From the NCBI GenBank assembly GCA_009901575.1, contig WXYP01000002.1:248001-312000 (forward strand): a stretch of 64,000 nucleotides of DNA. The letters run 5' to 3'. Below are positions 9,738 through 18,826 of the stretch, piece by piece (the stretch's first letter is position 1; every line of letters begins with the position of its first letter). Under the pieces are notes generated by a model. That model made no database searches, was not told the DNA's origin, and saw only the letters and a list, made by a program, of their open reading frames with translations. Position numbers and translations under genes: made by a program. The DNA is from Flavobacteriaceae bacterium R38 (lineage in GTDB: Bacteria > Bacteroidota > Bacteroidia > Flavobacteriales > Flavobacteriaceae).

Positions 9738-9769
9738 ATTTTTTATTTTAAATGATTACTTTATTAAGT

Positions 9770-11434
9770 TTAAAAACAAATACCACGCGTTGGTACTTGT
9801 GCTGCTGTTAAAGCAGATCCATTTGCAAAATTTTCACAGGAAGTAACATTATCTGTAGCCCAATTGGAAAGGTCTTGGCTAAAAACAGAAGCTCCTGAGA
9901 ACATAGAATTCATATTGGTTGCATTGGAAACATTCCAATTAGAGATATCTTGATTAAAATCACGGGCAAAATTGAACATCTGATCCATACGGGTTACATT
10001 AGAGACGTTCCAACCAGAAATATTACCATTAAAATTAACAGCTGCAAAAAACGTGGACACCATAAAATTTACACTGGAAGTATTCCAATTAGAAAGATCT
10101 TGATTAAAAGATGAAGCCCTGGAAAACATAGAGGTCATATTATTTACATTGCCCACATCCCAATTGGAGATATTACCGTTAAAAGATGATGCTTCAGAAA
10201 ACATAGACCGCATAGTTGTTACATTAGAGACATCCCAACCAGAAAGGTCTTGATTAAAAACACTTGCCCTTTGAAACATGCGAGACATATCGGTTACATT
10301 AGCTACATCCCAAGAAGAAATATCTTGATTAAATGAAGTGGCATCAGAGAACATAAAGGTCATATTAATTACATTGGAAACATTCCAATTGGAAATATCT
10401 TGATTAAAAGTGCTTGCAAGGTTGAACATCTGGAGCATATCGGTTACATTGGAAACATTCCATGACGAAATATTACCATTAAAAACAGAAGCTCCGAAAA
10501 ACATAGCTGCCATTGTGGTTACACTCGAAACATCCCAATTTGAAATATCGCTATTAAAAGCGGTGGCTCCGGCAAACATAAAGTTCATGTTAGTGATATT
10601 GGAAACATCCCAGGAAGAAATATTACCATTAAAAGCAGTGGCCAGTTCGAACATTAAACTTGCATTAGTGACTTCTGTTAAGATAGGGGTGTCGGTAGCT
10701 GAAAAAGTGGCTAAGTTAGTACATCTTCTAAATTGACCTCCTGCATTGCCCAAACGCATGTCTCCCCATCGTGTTACATTGACCAATTGCTCACGTGATG
10801 TTTCATTTTCTCCAAAACTAAATCCTCTTAATGTTCCTGTAATGGTGATGAGCTTATTGCCTTCTGTGGCATAAGTATGTCTCGCATCGGGGTCGTCAAA
10901 AGAAGTAACTTCTCCGGTAGTACCATCTCCCCAAACTACTGTAAAATTATATTGGGTAGGGTCTTCTGCTGTACCTTCATATAAAGGGAGTTGCACCGTT
11001 AAATTTCCTCCTGTAAGATTCCAGCGAGTGATAAAAGGTTCATCTACATTTAATACATTAAGAGTGAAGGTAGCGGTTTGTGATAACTCTCCCGAGCTGA
11101 CACGTATTTCTCCACTTATGGTATTTTGACGTTCAAAATCAAAAACTGTAGTATTGGCTACCAATAATTGCCCTGTATTATCAAGAGTAACTGCACCTGT
11201 TGGACTTACACTTAAGAGCTCAAAAACTAAGGGGTTAGTTAGGTTGTCTTGTGTCACTTCAAATTGTCCTATAATACTATTGGTCTCAGGGTTTTCCATA
11301 ACAGAAACGCTTAGGTCTTCTACGGTAAGAGTAGGAGCAGGAGGGGGTGGGACAACTTCATTATCATCACTACCACAGGAAAAAAGGAATATTGCAATTA
11401 ATAAGATGTATATTTTATTAATGAATGATTTCAT
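9770..11434 (-). CDS. BspA/DUF285-type repeat surface lipoprotein (copy 2)
   Basis: 554 residues, paralogue of the gene at 5814-7397. Lipobox LFSC (Cys20), the same cadherin-like and PKD-like segments (FTVVWGDG, RHTYATEG), and ten 25-residue repeats from W275 to residue 524, followed by a 30-residue cap nearly identical to copy 1. One extra repeat explains most of the length difference. Starts 18 bases after the propeller lipoprotein stop. Likely surface adhesin or scaffold, by family. Confidence 0.88.
   Translation of the reverse strand: MKSFINKIYILLIAIFLFSCGSDDNEVVPPPPAPTLTVEDLSVSVMENPETNSIIGQFEVTQDNLTNPLVFELLSVSPTGAVTLDNTGQLLVANTTVFDFERQNTISGEIRVSSGELSQTATFTLNVLNVDEPFITRWNLTGGNLTVQLPLYEGTAEDPTQYNFTVVWGDGTTGEVTSFDDPDARHTYATEGNKLITITGTLRGFSFGENETSREQLVNVTRWGDMRLGNAGGQFRRCTNLATFSATDTPILTEVTNASLMFELATAFNGNISSWDVSNITNMNFMFAGATAFNSDISNWDVSSVTTMAAMFFGASVFNGNISSWNVSNVTDMLQMFNLASTFNQDISNWNVSNVINMTFMFSDATSFNQDISSWDVANVTDMSRMFQRASVFNQDLSGWDVSNVTTMRSMFSEASSFNGNISNWDVGNVNNMTSMFSRASSFNQDLSNWNTSSVNFMVSTFFAAVNFNGNISGWNVSNVTRMDQMFNFARDFNQDISNWNVSNATNMNSMFSGASVFSQDLSNWATDNVTSCENFANGSALTAAQVPTRGICF
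9863..10612 (-). repeat. Ten tandem 75-base coding repeats in repeat lipoprotein copy 2
   Basis: Each unit encodes 25 residues of the W-D/N-V-x-N-V-x-x-M-x-x-M-F-x-x-A-x-x-F-N type, residues 275-524, in register with the array of copy 1. The eighth unit is divergent (STFFAAVNFN). Confidence 0.85.
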
Positions 11435-11452
11435 ATCTGTTATTTTTTAATT

Positions 11453-12496
11453 TTATTCTTCTAAAATGCTAAAGATTTTTCCCGAAACATCACCATCGAG
11501 AATCGCACCAGTCTCAGCTTCAATGCCAAAGAATAGCCATAGTTTTCCATCAAAAGTGAGTGCTGAATGTTCGAGTATTCCTGTATCTGATCGGAAAGGT
11601 TCATACTCAAACCAGTTTATCATATCTTCAGAATACCAAAGGTTTCCTTGTATAGCCAGAGAACTACCTTCTCGGCCTAAACCTCCAGCGACAAAGACTT
11701 TATCATTATATACTGTTGCCGTATGACCATATCTGGGTTGGAAAATACTACTAGGTTCCAATTGTGACCATGTTGCCCCATCTGTGCTGGTCCATATTTC
11801 ATTGGTCATAGTCAATACTCCTACTGCTGGATCAAAGCCTCCTAATACATAAATAATGTTATTAAAAACAACGGCTTTAAACTCATCTCTTCCTGAAAAT
11901 GCATTATCGGCTTCCAATTCCCAGTCTTCTCCATTGGCAGATGACCATACCGATGTTTTATCAGGGTCTTCTATGTTACGGGATATGAGGTATAACCTAT
12001 TGTTAAATACTACAACATCATGGTTGACAGCGCCTGTAAATGCAGGAGTTTCTGTAATCAAATCCCAGCTTGTACCATCTTCTGAAGACCAGACTTCTCC
12101 TAAAGTATCACCAGTATTATCACGTCCTCCGATAACCCATAATTTATTATCATAGTTGGTAAGCGTGTGATCTGTTCTCCTGGAAAAGGCATTAAAACTT
12201 ACAGATTCCCATGCTACCGCGTTATCACTTCTCCAAATATCAGTAATGTTATCGCGAACACCACTTCTATTACCTCCCACAGACCAGACTACTCCATTAA
12301 AAATAGCCATCGCATTATTAGAGAGATCTCCTATCTGATCTTGTTCTGTTTCTAAGGTTAAAATGAGGTTAAAATCTCTTTCCATGGGATTTTCTCCATC
12401 TGTTATATCATCTGATGATGAACCACAGGCAAAACATAAGGTTAAAAAAATGCTATGTGTTAAATGTCGATTTACTTTTTGTATTAACTTTTTCAT
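11453..12496 (-). CDS. Kelch-type beta-propeller lipoprotein
   Basis: 347 residues with lipobox LCFAC (Cys25) and a Gly/Ser/Asp linker. At least five blade-like repeats follow, each with a Kelch pattern such as LWVIGGRDN, YVLGGFDP, VFVAGGLG, and a recurring phrase of the form xWSSxDGxxW. Kelch/galactose-oxidase propellers typically bind partners or glycans; no catalytic residues are visible. It is the first long gene after the hybrid regulator on the same strand and precedes repeat lipoprotein copy 2 by 18 bases. Confidence 0.75.
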   Translation of the reverse strand: MKKLIQKVNRHLTHSIFLTLCFACGSSSDDITDGENPMERDFNLILTLETEQDQIGDLSNNAMAIFNGVVWSVGGNRSGVRDNITDIWRSDNAVAWESVSFNAFSRRTDHTLTNYDNKLWVIGGRDNTGDTLGEVWSSEDGTSWDLITETPAFTGAVNHDVVVFNNRLYLISRNIEDPDKTSVWSSANGEDWELEADNAFSGRDEFKAVVFNNIIYVLGGFDPAVGVLTMTNEIWTSTDGATWSQLEPSSIFQPRYGHTATVYNDKVFVAGGLGREGSSLAIQGNLWYSEDMINWFEYEPFRSDTGILEHSALTFDGKLWLFFGIEAETGAILDGDVSGKIFSILEE

Positions 12497-12531
12497 TTTA
12501 GATTGTTTTGAAATAATTTTTTAGCTTGTTT

Positions 12532-12690
12532 TTATTTTTTATTAAATGTGAACTCCTCTATGATTTTATTTTTATGAACTATTTTTATAGTATACTCCCC
12601 ATTTTGTAACGCATTGATATTTATATAAATGACTTGTTTGGGGATTAATGGTAATTCACCTGTCCAGGACAGTTTTGTTTTATCGCTCAT
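12532..12690 (-). CDS. Small ORF (52 residues), possibly the remnant of a longer secreted protein
   Basis: Reads MSDKTKLSWTGELPLIPKQV and continues to a C-terminus GEYTIKIVHKNKII..EFTFNKK, a beta-rich ending typical of short flavobacterial secreted proteins. No signal peptide is present. The same frame continues upstream for 13 sense codons to a TAA at about 12730, just before which the frame reads ELTNASC, so the 5' half may have been lost through a stop. It sits 35 bases before the propeller lipoprotein, in the otherwise gene-free 12497-12834 interval, together with a 7-bp AGTTAAC/GTTAACT inverted repeat at 12728-12752. Confidence 0.4.
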   Translation of the reverse strand: MSDKTKLSWTGELPLIPKQVIYININALQNGEYTIKIVHKNKIIEEFTFNKK

Positions 12691-12834
12691 TACATTTGTA
12701 AAAGGATCTTTATTAAAGTTTATTCGAAGTTAACAGGAGGCATTCGTTAACTCTTGATCATATGTAACAAGTTCATTCACATATGTAAAATGATGAGAAA
12801 AAAGGAGTCTTTTTAAGGTGTTTTTTAGTAGAAA

Positions 12835-15800
12835 TTATGACTTAATGAACTCAGATGGAGACATCCCGTAATACTTTTTAAAACACCTTGTAAAATAAGA
12901 AGGATTCTCAAAGCCCACAGCATAACCCACTTGTGCGATATTAACTTCTGGCTTTTTTAGGAGCTCTTCGGCAAGTTTTAAACGTTGTCGTCTAATGAAT
13001 TCTGTAGCACTTTGACCAGTAAGTGCTTTTAATTTTCTATGAAGCTGCATTCTGCTCATCCCTAACAGGGTTGCAAATTGATTTACATCAAATTGTGAAT
13101 CAATAATCTTTGTATCAACAATTTCTTTTAGCTTATCCAAAAAACGCTGATCTGTAGCATTAACTGTAACATCCTGTGGTAATAATACAATTTCATGACT
13201 ATAGCGTTCTCTGAGCTTAATTCGGGAATTAATCAGATTCTCTGCAGTTTTCCTTAATATTTTTGTGTTAAAAGGTTTTATAATATAAGCATCTGCGCCA
13301 GTCTCAATTCCTATGAGTTCATTTTCTTCTCCTGCTTTTGCTGTGAGCATAATAACAGGTATATGAGATGTTATTTCAGATGTTTTGCAGTTTTTGGTTA
13401 ATGTGATACCATCACTTTCTGGCATCATAAGATCTGTAATAATCAAATCTGGGACTATTTCTGTAGCTATAGTAAAACCTTTTGTTCCGTTTTCAGCGGT
13501 ATAAATTTTATAGTCTATATCAAATAAAGAAGTAATATAATGTCTAAGGTCTTTATTATCCTCTACAATTAAAATGATAGGCACCTCGTGTTGGGAAAGA
13601 ACAGTTAAATCTTCATTAACAGGTCTATTTTTTTCAACTGTGTTTGATATTTGAATATTCTTACCTGGTCTAAAGGCATCATTAGAAATTTCAGTATTGC
13701 TGAATGATTTTTTTGAAATGGGTAAATTTATTTTAAAAACAACCTGATTATCACTGCTCTCTGCAACAATGGAACCTTTATGTAATAATGTAAGTTCTCT
13801 AGTTAATGCTAATCCGATACCTGTACCTGTTATATTTTCATTAGTACTATAAAAACGATCAAAAATTTTTGTAAGCTGTTTTGTTGAAAGGGGAGTGCCG
13901 GTATTGGTAACGGTCAGCAAAAAATTTTGATTATTAAGTGTTGCTGTGACTTCTATGGACTCTCCCTGAGCACTATATTTTATTGCATTTCCTATGATAT
14001 TATTAATTATTTTCTCGACGATATCCGGATCGAACCAGTTATTGGATGCTTTAACACCTGTAATATCATAAACATAATTCTGGTTATTTGACTCAGCTAA
14101 GAAAGAAAATGCACTGAATAATGAATTTAAAAATAATGGTAAATCGCCTTGCACGACCTTCAGATGTTTACTTCCTGATTCTAGTTTAGAAAGGTCTAAA
14201 AGTTGATCAACCAAATCAAGGAGGCGTTTTGAATTGTACTGTGCGATTTGTAGATTTTTTTTCTCTTTATCTGAGAGATTATCTTTTTGTAGTTGCTCTT
14301 CAATAGGCCCTGAAATCAATGCTAAAGGGGTTCTGAATTCGTGTGAAACATTGGCAAAAAAGGAAGATTTTAATTCGTCTAATTCCAACAGCTTTTTAGC
14401 GGTCTTTTTAGACTGAAAATATTGTGATATTAAAAATGCTGTTCCAAATAAGATGAAAAAGCACAGTATCATGAAGTATAACGTTTTATAAAAAGGAATT
14501 GTTAATCGAAATCCCAAATCTCTACTGGCCACAACATTATTTTCTTTATCCAATGCTCTGATTGAGAGGGTATAATTTTTATATTTAAGTTTGGGTAGAT
14601 CGATGGTATTTGGCTTGGTCACCGGAATCCATTTTTTATTGTTCAATCGGTATTGGTATTGTATACTGTCGTATAAATAAGCTTTGGATAGTGTAAATTC
14701 TAATTTTATATTTCTTTCTTCTTTGACCAGGATATCATCATAACCTTCTATATTTGGCCTTTTTCGGGTTGTATTATTTACCTGAAAGCTAGAAATATCT
14801 ATGATGTGTTGAAAAGGCTGGCTAACAGGAATAACAGGAACTTTAGACCTCCATAATCTACCTATTTTAGAAGCCCATAAATAGCCATTTCTATCTACAT
14901 TAAAAAATACACCTTTTTTCATATCTTCGGGAGTATCGAGATAGGTGAAATCTTTTGTGTTTCTATTAAAATAGGCATTCCCAATGCCTTGAAAACTCAC
15001 TAATGATATACTGTCATTAATTGAAAATTCAGATCGAATGATATTGCTAAACCAGTATTTGTCCAGACCCATTTCCAAAGCTTCATTCTCGGGCTTTTTT
15101 GTATTGTAATAGCGTGTAAATGATCTGGTCTTTAAATTGAATTCTACTAATCCGGAACCAAAACCAGGCATCAATAAATTATCACCGTAGCGATGCCCCT
15201 GATGAAAGTGATGTTTATTATCCCAAACTTCAGAGGGAAGTGTATAATGTTCTATATGGTCTGTACGCTTATCTATTCTATACAATCCGTTATTTAGAGC
15301 GACCCAAATCGCATTTGCTTCTATATCAGGATAAATAGATTGTACTGCATTAGAGCTTTCCCTATGATTTATTTCAATGCCATTATTCAAATACTTCTTG
15401 TGAATTTTTAATGATCTTTCATCTAATAAATAAAGTCCGTTACCTGTACCTACATATAATGTATCGTTTACAGATTTCATTCTTGAGATTAGATTTCTAT
15501 AGTTTGAGGTGTGTATAGCTGTATCTAAAAAAACTTCCTGATACGATAATTTATTGAGGTTTATTTTTAATAGACTTTTTCTTCTTCCCAGCCATAAAAT
15601 ACTATCTTTCTTTAAAAAAGTAGTATTGGTTTGATTATCTAAATCTAGATTATAATTTTTGGATAGAAAAGCACTGATGTTAATTGCGGTATGCCCGTTA
15701 TACCTAAAAAGCCCTTCATTTATAACCGTCCAAAATATTCCTTCCTTATCCTCATAAATCAGATCCAGGTTTTCCCAGGATTGTAAACCGTCATCTTGTG

Positions 15801-15909
15801 CTATTACAATTTCTTCAAACTCTAAAAGGGGAAGTTTGTCTTGTCCGAAGTTTTGGTTAGATACCAGCAATAATGAAAAAATAAAATAAAATGTTTTTTT
15901 AAAAGTCAT
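12835..15909 (-). CDS. Hybrid two-component system sensor/response regulator (HTCS) with AraC output
   Basis: 1024 residues. A signal peptide (to about 22), periplasmic propeller repeats (30-370), a Y_Y_Y-type domain (about 390-470), a transmembrane helix (476-497), a histidine kinase with phosphoacceptor H523 (ANVSHEFRTPL), an ATPase domain (N-box NIIGNAIKYS, G-box GTGIGLAL), a receiver with D826 (LIITDLMMP) and K878, and an AraC-type HTH at 925-1024 (FxNPSYFTRCFKKYYGMSPSEF). All catalytic residues are present. Such regulators sense an extracytoplasmic ligand and activate neighbouring genes, usually polysaccharide loci. Here the same-strand neighbours are surface lipoproteins, with no SusC/SusD or glycoside hydrolase nearby. 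Confidence 0.95.
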   Translation of the reverse strand: MTFKKTFYFIFSLLLVSNQNFGQDKLPLLEFEEIVIAQDDGLQSWENLDLIYEDKEGIFWTVINEGLFRYNGHTAINISAFLSKNYNLDLDNQTNTTFLKKDSILWLGRRKSLLKINLNKLSYQEVFLDTAIHTSNYRNLISRMKSVNDTLYVGTGNGLYLLDERSLKIHKKYLNNGIEINHRESSNAVQSIYPDIEANAIWVALNNGLYRIDKRTDHIEHYTLPSEVWDNKHHFHQGHRYGDNLLMPGFGSGLVEFNLKTRSFTRYYNTKKPENEALEMGLDKYWFSNIIRSEFSINDSISLVSFQGIGNAYFNRNTKDFTYLDTPEDMKKGVFFNVDRNGYLWASKIGRLWRSKVPVIPVSQPFQHIIDISSFQVNNTTRKRPNIEGYDDILVKEERNIKLEFTLSKAYLYDSIQYQYRLNNKKWIPVTKPNTIDLPKLKYKNYTLSIRALDKENNVVASRDLGFRLTIPFYKTLYFMILCFFILFGTAFLISQYFQSKKTAKKLLELDELKSSFFANVSHEFRTPLALISGPIEEQLQKDNLSDKEKKNLQIAQYNSKRLLDLVDQLLDLSKLESGSKHLKVVQGDLPLFLNSLFSAFSFLAESNNQNYVYDITGVKASNNWFDPDIVEKIINNIIGNAIKYSAQGESIEVTATLNNQNFLLTVTNTGTPLSTKQLTKIFDRFYSTNENITGTGIGLALTRELTLLHKGSIVAESSDNQVVFKINLPISKKSFSNTEISNDAFRPGKNIQISNTVEKNRPVNEDLTVLSQHEVPIILIVEDNKDLRHYITSLFDIDYKIYTAENGTKGFTIATEIVPDLIITDLMMPESDGITLTKNCKTSEITSHIPVIMLTAKAGEENELIGIETGADAYIIKPFNTKILRKTAENLINSRIKLRERYSHEIVLLPQDVTVNATDQRFLDKLKEIVDTKIIDSQFDVNQFATLLGMSRMQLHRKLKALTGQSATEFIRRQRLKLAEELLKKPEVNIAQVGYAVGFENPSYFTRCFKKYYGMSPSEFIKS

Positions 15910-16233
15910 TTGGCTGGTAACGCTTTATTTGAGATACTTTTTATAATGTAATCTAATGATACAAGGATAGTACTTATTTTATCTTAAATGAATATTACAA
16001 TGTTACTATAACTTTTTAAAGTACAGTAGTATAAATGTAACAAATGTTAGTTACAATTGTGCTATAACAATTCAAACTACACTAATTAAGAATGAGAAAA
16101 TAATTGCAAAGAATGGAGAGAGGAGGCTGAATCAAAAAAACTCTGCGGGAAGAATTTCTTCAACACACAGAGTTTTTAAACTAACCAACTAAAAAAATTA
16201 AACAGTAATTATGAATTACCCATTTAATAACTC
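15910..16233. other. Gene-free interval upstream of the HTCS gene
   Basis: 324 AT-rich bases holding the HTCS upstream region and the terminator of the next minus-strand gene (16136-16178). No ORF with coding character and no exact TAnnTTTG box was found; the closest is TATCCTTG on the minus strand near 15966. Confidence 0.4.
16136..16178 (-). terminator. Rho-independent terminator of the YR-repeat protein gene
   Basis: On the minus strand AAAACTCTG pairs with CAGAGTTTT, enclosing a second small hairpin (GAAG/CTTC), followed by a T run. Confidence 0.7.
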
Positions 16234-16794
16234 TTAATAATATTTATAATGTTTTTTTCTCTTTTTATAATAGAAATCATGGTCATATCCATGTCTGTAA
16301 TCATTTTGATGTACATATCCGTCAAGATAAGCTACATTACCCCATCTGTCATAACTTATACAGAGCCCTCCAATATTAGAGACTAATCCGTTATAGTTAT
16401 AATCCACATAAACAGATCCTACTTTCCTCACTTTACCATACCTGTTATAATTGATATAAGTATGTCCAACTTTTATAACTCTTCCCCTGTAATCATATTC
16501 TACACGAGGCTTTTTGTATGAATATGAAGATCTGTAACGAGATCTTTCTCTTTTATAAATTACATTTACAGATTTTCTTCGATTGGTATTGTAGCGAAAA
16601 GCATTGTTTAAGTTAAAATCGATTTCTCCATTTGGAAAAATGTGGAATTCAACACCTCGTTCTACAAATTTGATAGGTTTTGCGTAACGATAACGTTTGG
16701 TTAACCCATCTCTTTTTCCATAAATGTTTTCGTTTGCGTGAGCAAATCCTCCTATTAAGAATAAACTAGCAACTAAAAGTGTAATTCTTTTCAT
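16234..16794 (-). CDS. Secreted Tyr/Arg/Lys-rich protein with short repeats
   Basis: 186 residues, signal peptide ending FAHA. The mature part is very basic and tyrosine-rich. Residues about 105-170 contain four imperfect repeats of about 20 residues with the pattern Y-x-x-x-G-x-V-x-x-V/I-G (for example YDYRGRVIKVG, YNRYGKVRKVG, YNYNGLVSNIG, YDRWGNVAYLDG), reminiscent of YD/MORN-like hairpins. The tail is YYKKRKKHYKYY. Similar proteins are common in Flavobacteriia but have no known function. Own terminator; monocistronic. Confidence 0.6.
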   Translation of the reverse strand: MKRITLLVASLFLIGGFAHANENIYGKRDGLTKRYRYAKPIKFVERGVEFHIFPNGEIDFNLNNAFRYNTNRRKSVNVIYKRERSRYRSSYSYKKPRVEYDYRGRVIKVGHTYINYNRYGKVRKVGSVYVDYNYNGLVSNIGGLCISYDRWGNVAYLDGYVHQNDYRHGYDHDFYYKKRKKHYKYY

Positions 16795-16910
16795 AATGCA
16801 TATATTTTGGGTTATGCCTACTCTTTAGCTTTTCGGCTTACGCTATTTGCTTAGTATAAACCAAACAGCGTGCCAAAAAACTATAAAAGAATTAACTTAC
16901 TGGTTAGTAA

Positions 16911-17561
16911 TTAGTTATTTCCAGACAGGATATCTACAATTTCAGAAGGTTCTGCTCTTGTGGTATAACTTTCTTCTACGAAATCATAAATAATCTCCCC
17001 GCTTTTATTAATAACATAAGTAGCTGGCATTGGTAATTCATAATTGTCATTTCCGTTAGCCTTATCTACATGAATATTAAAATCGTTTTTATATAAATCC
17101 TGAAGGTTTTCCGGCATTTTAAAAACAAGCCCAAACTCTTTTGCAACTGCATTATCTACATCGCTTAATACTTCGAATGAAAGCTCATTTTTTTCTGTGG
17201 TAGATAATGTATTGTCCGGAGATTCAGGAGAAATAGCAATCAATTGTGCTCCGTTTTTTTCTATTTCCGGTAAAACACTTTGAAGAGCTTGTAGTTCCAT
17301 ATTACAATAAGGGCACCATCCCCCTCTGTAAAAAGAAACAACTGCTGTTTTTTCCTGTAAAATATCAGAAAGCTTTACTTCTTTATTAGTAGCATTAGAT
17401 AAAGTGAAATTCGGAGCCTTGTCTCCGGTTCTTAACGCACTTTTTGATAATTCTTTAGCTAATAATTCGTTAGTTGCATTTTCCATTATGGCTTGCTTAT
17501 CTACCGGTATTTTCTTTTTTGAAGCATCTACGCGTGCTTCTAATTGTTCTTTTAAACTCAT
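16911..17561 (-). CDS. Peroxiredoxin-like protein (AhpC/TSA fold)
   Basis: 216 residues. The thioredoxin-like fold begins near residue 45 (GDKAPNFTLSN) with the redox centre GGWCPYCNMEL, C83 and C86, then AISPESPDN. The CxxC placement matches the peroxiredoxin-like family in which the thiol pair reduces peroxides or acts as a disulfide reductase; substrate is not certain. There is no signal peptide, so it is cytoplasmic. The first 40 residues are a helical N-terminal extension typical for this subgroup. Confidence 0.85.
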   Translation of the reverse strand: MSLKEQLEARVDASKKKIPVDKQAIMENATNELLAKELSKSALRTGDKAPNFTLSNATNKEVKLSDILQEKTAVVSFYRGGWCPYCNMELQALQSVLPEIEKNGAQLIAISPESPDNTLSTTEKNELSFEVLSDVDNAVAKEFGLVFKMPENLQDLYKNDFNIHVDKANGNDNYELPMPATYVINKSGEIIYDFVEESYTTRAEPSEIVDILSGNN

Positions 17562-17726
17562 CTTTATTTGTTTTTAATATTAGCCGTAAAATTTTGGATA
17601 GCTTTACAATTTAAAGTCTTAAAATTTTACTATTTGACATAAAATTAATGGCAGGTAAAAATAGCATAATTGTGTTCCTGTCTGTTTTTTTTATACTTTT
17701 AAAAAAACAATCAACCCAAACAGAAA

Positions 17727-18818
17727 TTGAAAGAAGAAAATATAAAGTGCCAGAACTGTGAATTACCAATGGCAAGCACATGTTCTTATTGTCCTCACTG
17801 TGGACAAAAAACAGATGAAAATCTTACTTTTGGTGTACTTTTTAATAATACGATTAGTAACTATTTTTCGTATGATGCACGGTTCTTGAAGAGTTTTATC
17901 CCGCTAATGTTTAAACCTGGTTTTGTAGCGAGAGAATTTGTAAATGGAAAACGTCTTAGATATTTACATCCTGCGCAATATTATTTATTTGTTTCGGTAA
18001 TTTTCTTCTTTTTGTTTTCTATCAGCACCCGATCCGGACAAGAGAGTGTAGATCAAATGTTTGAAAAAGGCCTTGAAAATAGTAAAACTACACTAGATTC
18101 CATACAAATAAGAACTCCGGATTCCGTAGCGCTTAGTGAAACTAAAAAAATTCTGAGCGATTCTAATATACCTATTCCTAAAGAAGGGAGAGAAGCTATT
18201 TTAAAATCCCTTGACTCTATAAGTAATAATGATGATTCAGGTTTTGAAACTAGTTTTTCAACAATAGATGGAGCCAGTTTGGGAGGAAGAGAATTTAAAA
18301 AACTGGATTCTCTTATAGCAATTGAGGCTTCTCAAAAAGAAAAACTGGCAGTTTTTGGAGTTACGGACAGTACAGGAACCGTAACGAGATTTATAGCGAA
18401 ACAAAGCCTGAAAATGTATGAGAATAATGCTCAAGGTTTGCTAGGAGCATTTTATGATACCATTCCAATTTCTATGTTCTTCCTGATCCCCATTTTTGCT
18501 ATGATCTTAAAGTTTTTATACTACAAAAGGGTAAGTTTTGCGCACAGTATGGTATTTAGTTTTTACTTTTTCACGTTCCTGTTCATCGTTTTGAGTATAG
18601 ATCTTTTAGTAAATTTTGTAATTGCTATTCCAAATTGGATAGACGTTCTGGTCGTACTCTCTACAGTTATCTACTTGCTCATTAGTATGAAGAGGTTTTA
18701 TCAGCAAAACTATTTTGTGTCATTTTTAAAGATGAGTATACTGACTTTTACCTATTTTATAATGATTATCCCTTTCTCTTTATTGGTAATGGGATTGATA
18801 GCTTTTCTGACATATTAG
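17727..18818 (+). CDS. DUF3667 family membrane protein with N-terminal zinc ribbon, TTG start
   Basis: 363 residues. A zinc-ribbon-like head (C8xxC11 ... C22xxC25, NCELP and CPHCGQKT) is followed by the DUF3667 signature RYLHPAQYYLFVSVIFFF and a polar middle region (about 110-235), then three to four membrane helices. No ATG precedes the zinc ribbon: an in-frame stop lies at 17700-17702, so the TTG at 17727 is the only start that keeps the first Cys pair. Function unknown; membrane location is inferred. Convergent with uvrA, separated by 8 bases and no terminator. Confidence 0.8.
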   Translation: MKEENIKCQNCELPMASTCSYCPHCGQKTDENLTFGVLFNNTISNYFSYDARFLKSFIPLMFKPGFVAREFVNGKRLRYLHPAQYYLFVSVIFFFLFSISTRSGQESVDQMFEKGLENSKTTLDSIQIRTPDSVALSETKKILSDSNIPIPKEGREAILKSLDSISNNDDSGFETSFSTIDGASLGGREFKKLDSLIAIEASQKEKLAVFGVTDSTGTVTRFIAKQSLKMYENNAQGLLGAFYDTIPISMFFLIPIFAMILKFLYYKRVSFAHSMVFSFYFFTFLFIVLSIDLLVNFVIAIPNWIDVLVVLSTVIYLLISMKRFYQQNYFVSFLKMSILTFTYFIMIIPFSLLVMGLIAFLTY

Positions 18819-18826
18819 GTAGTCAG

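Noticed and set aside
5907-10612. Regular 75-base repeats that resemble an array of spacers and repeats
   Set aside because: Both arrays stay in one reading frame and encode uniform 25-residue protein repeats; no nearby cas genes and no identical repeats with distinct spacers, so not CRISPR.
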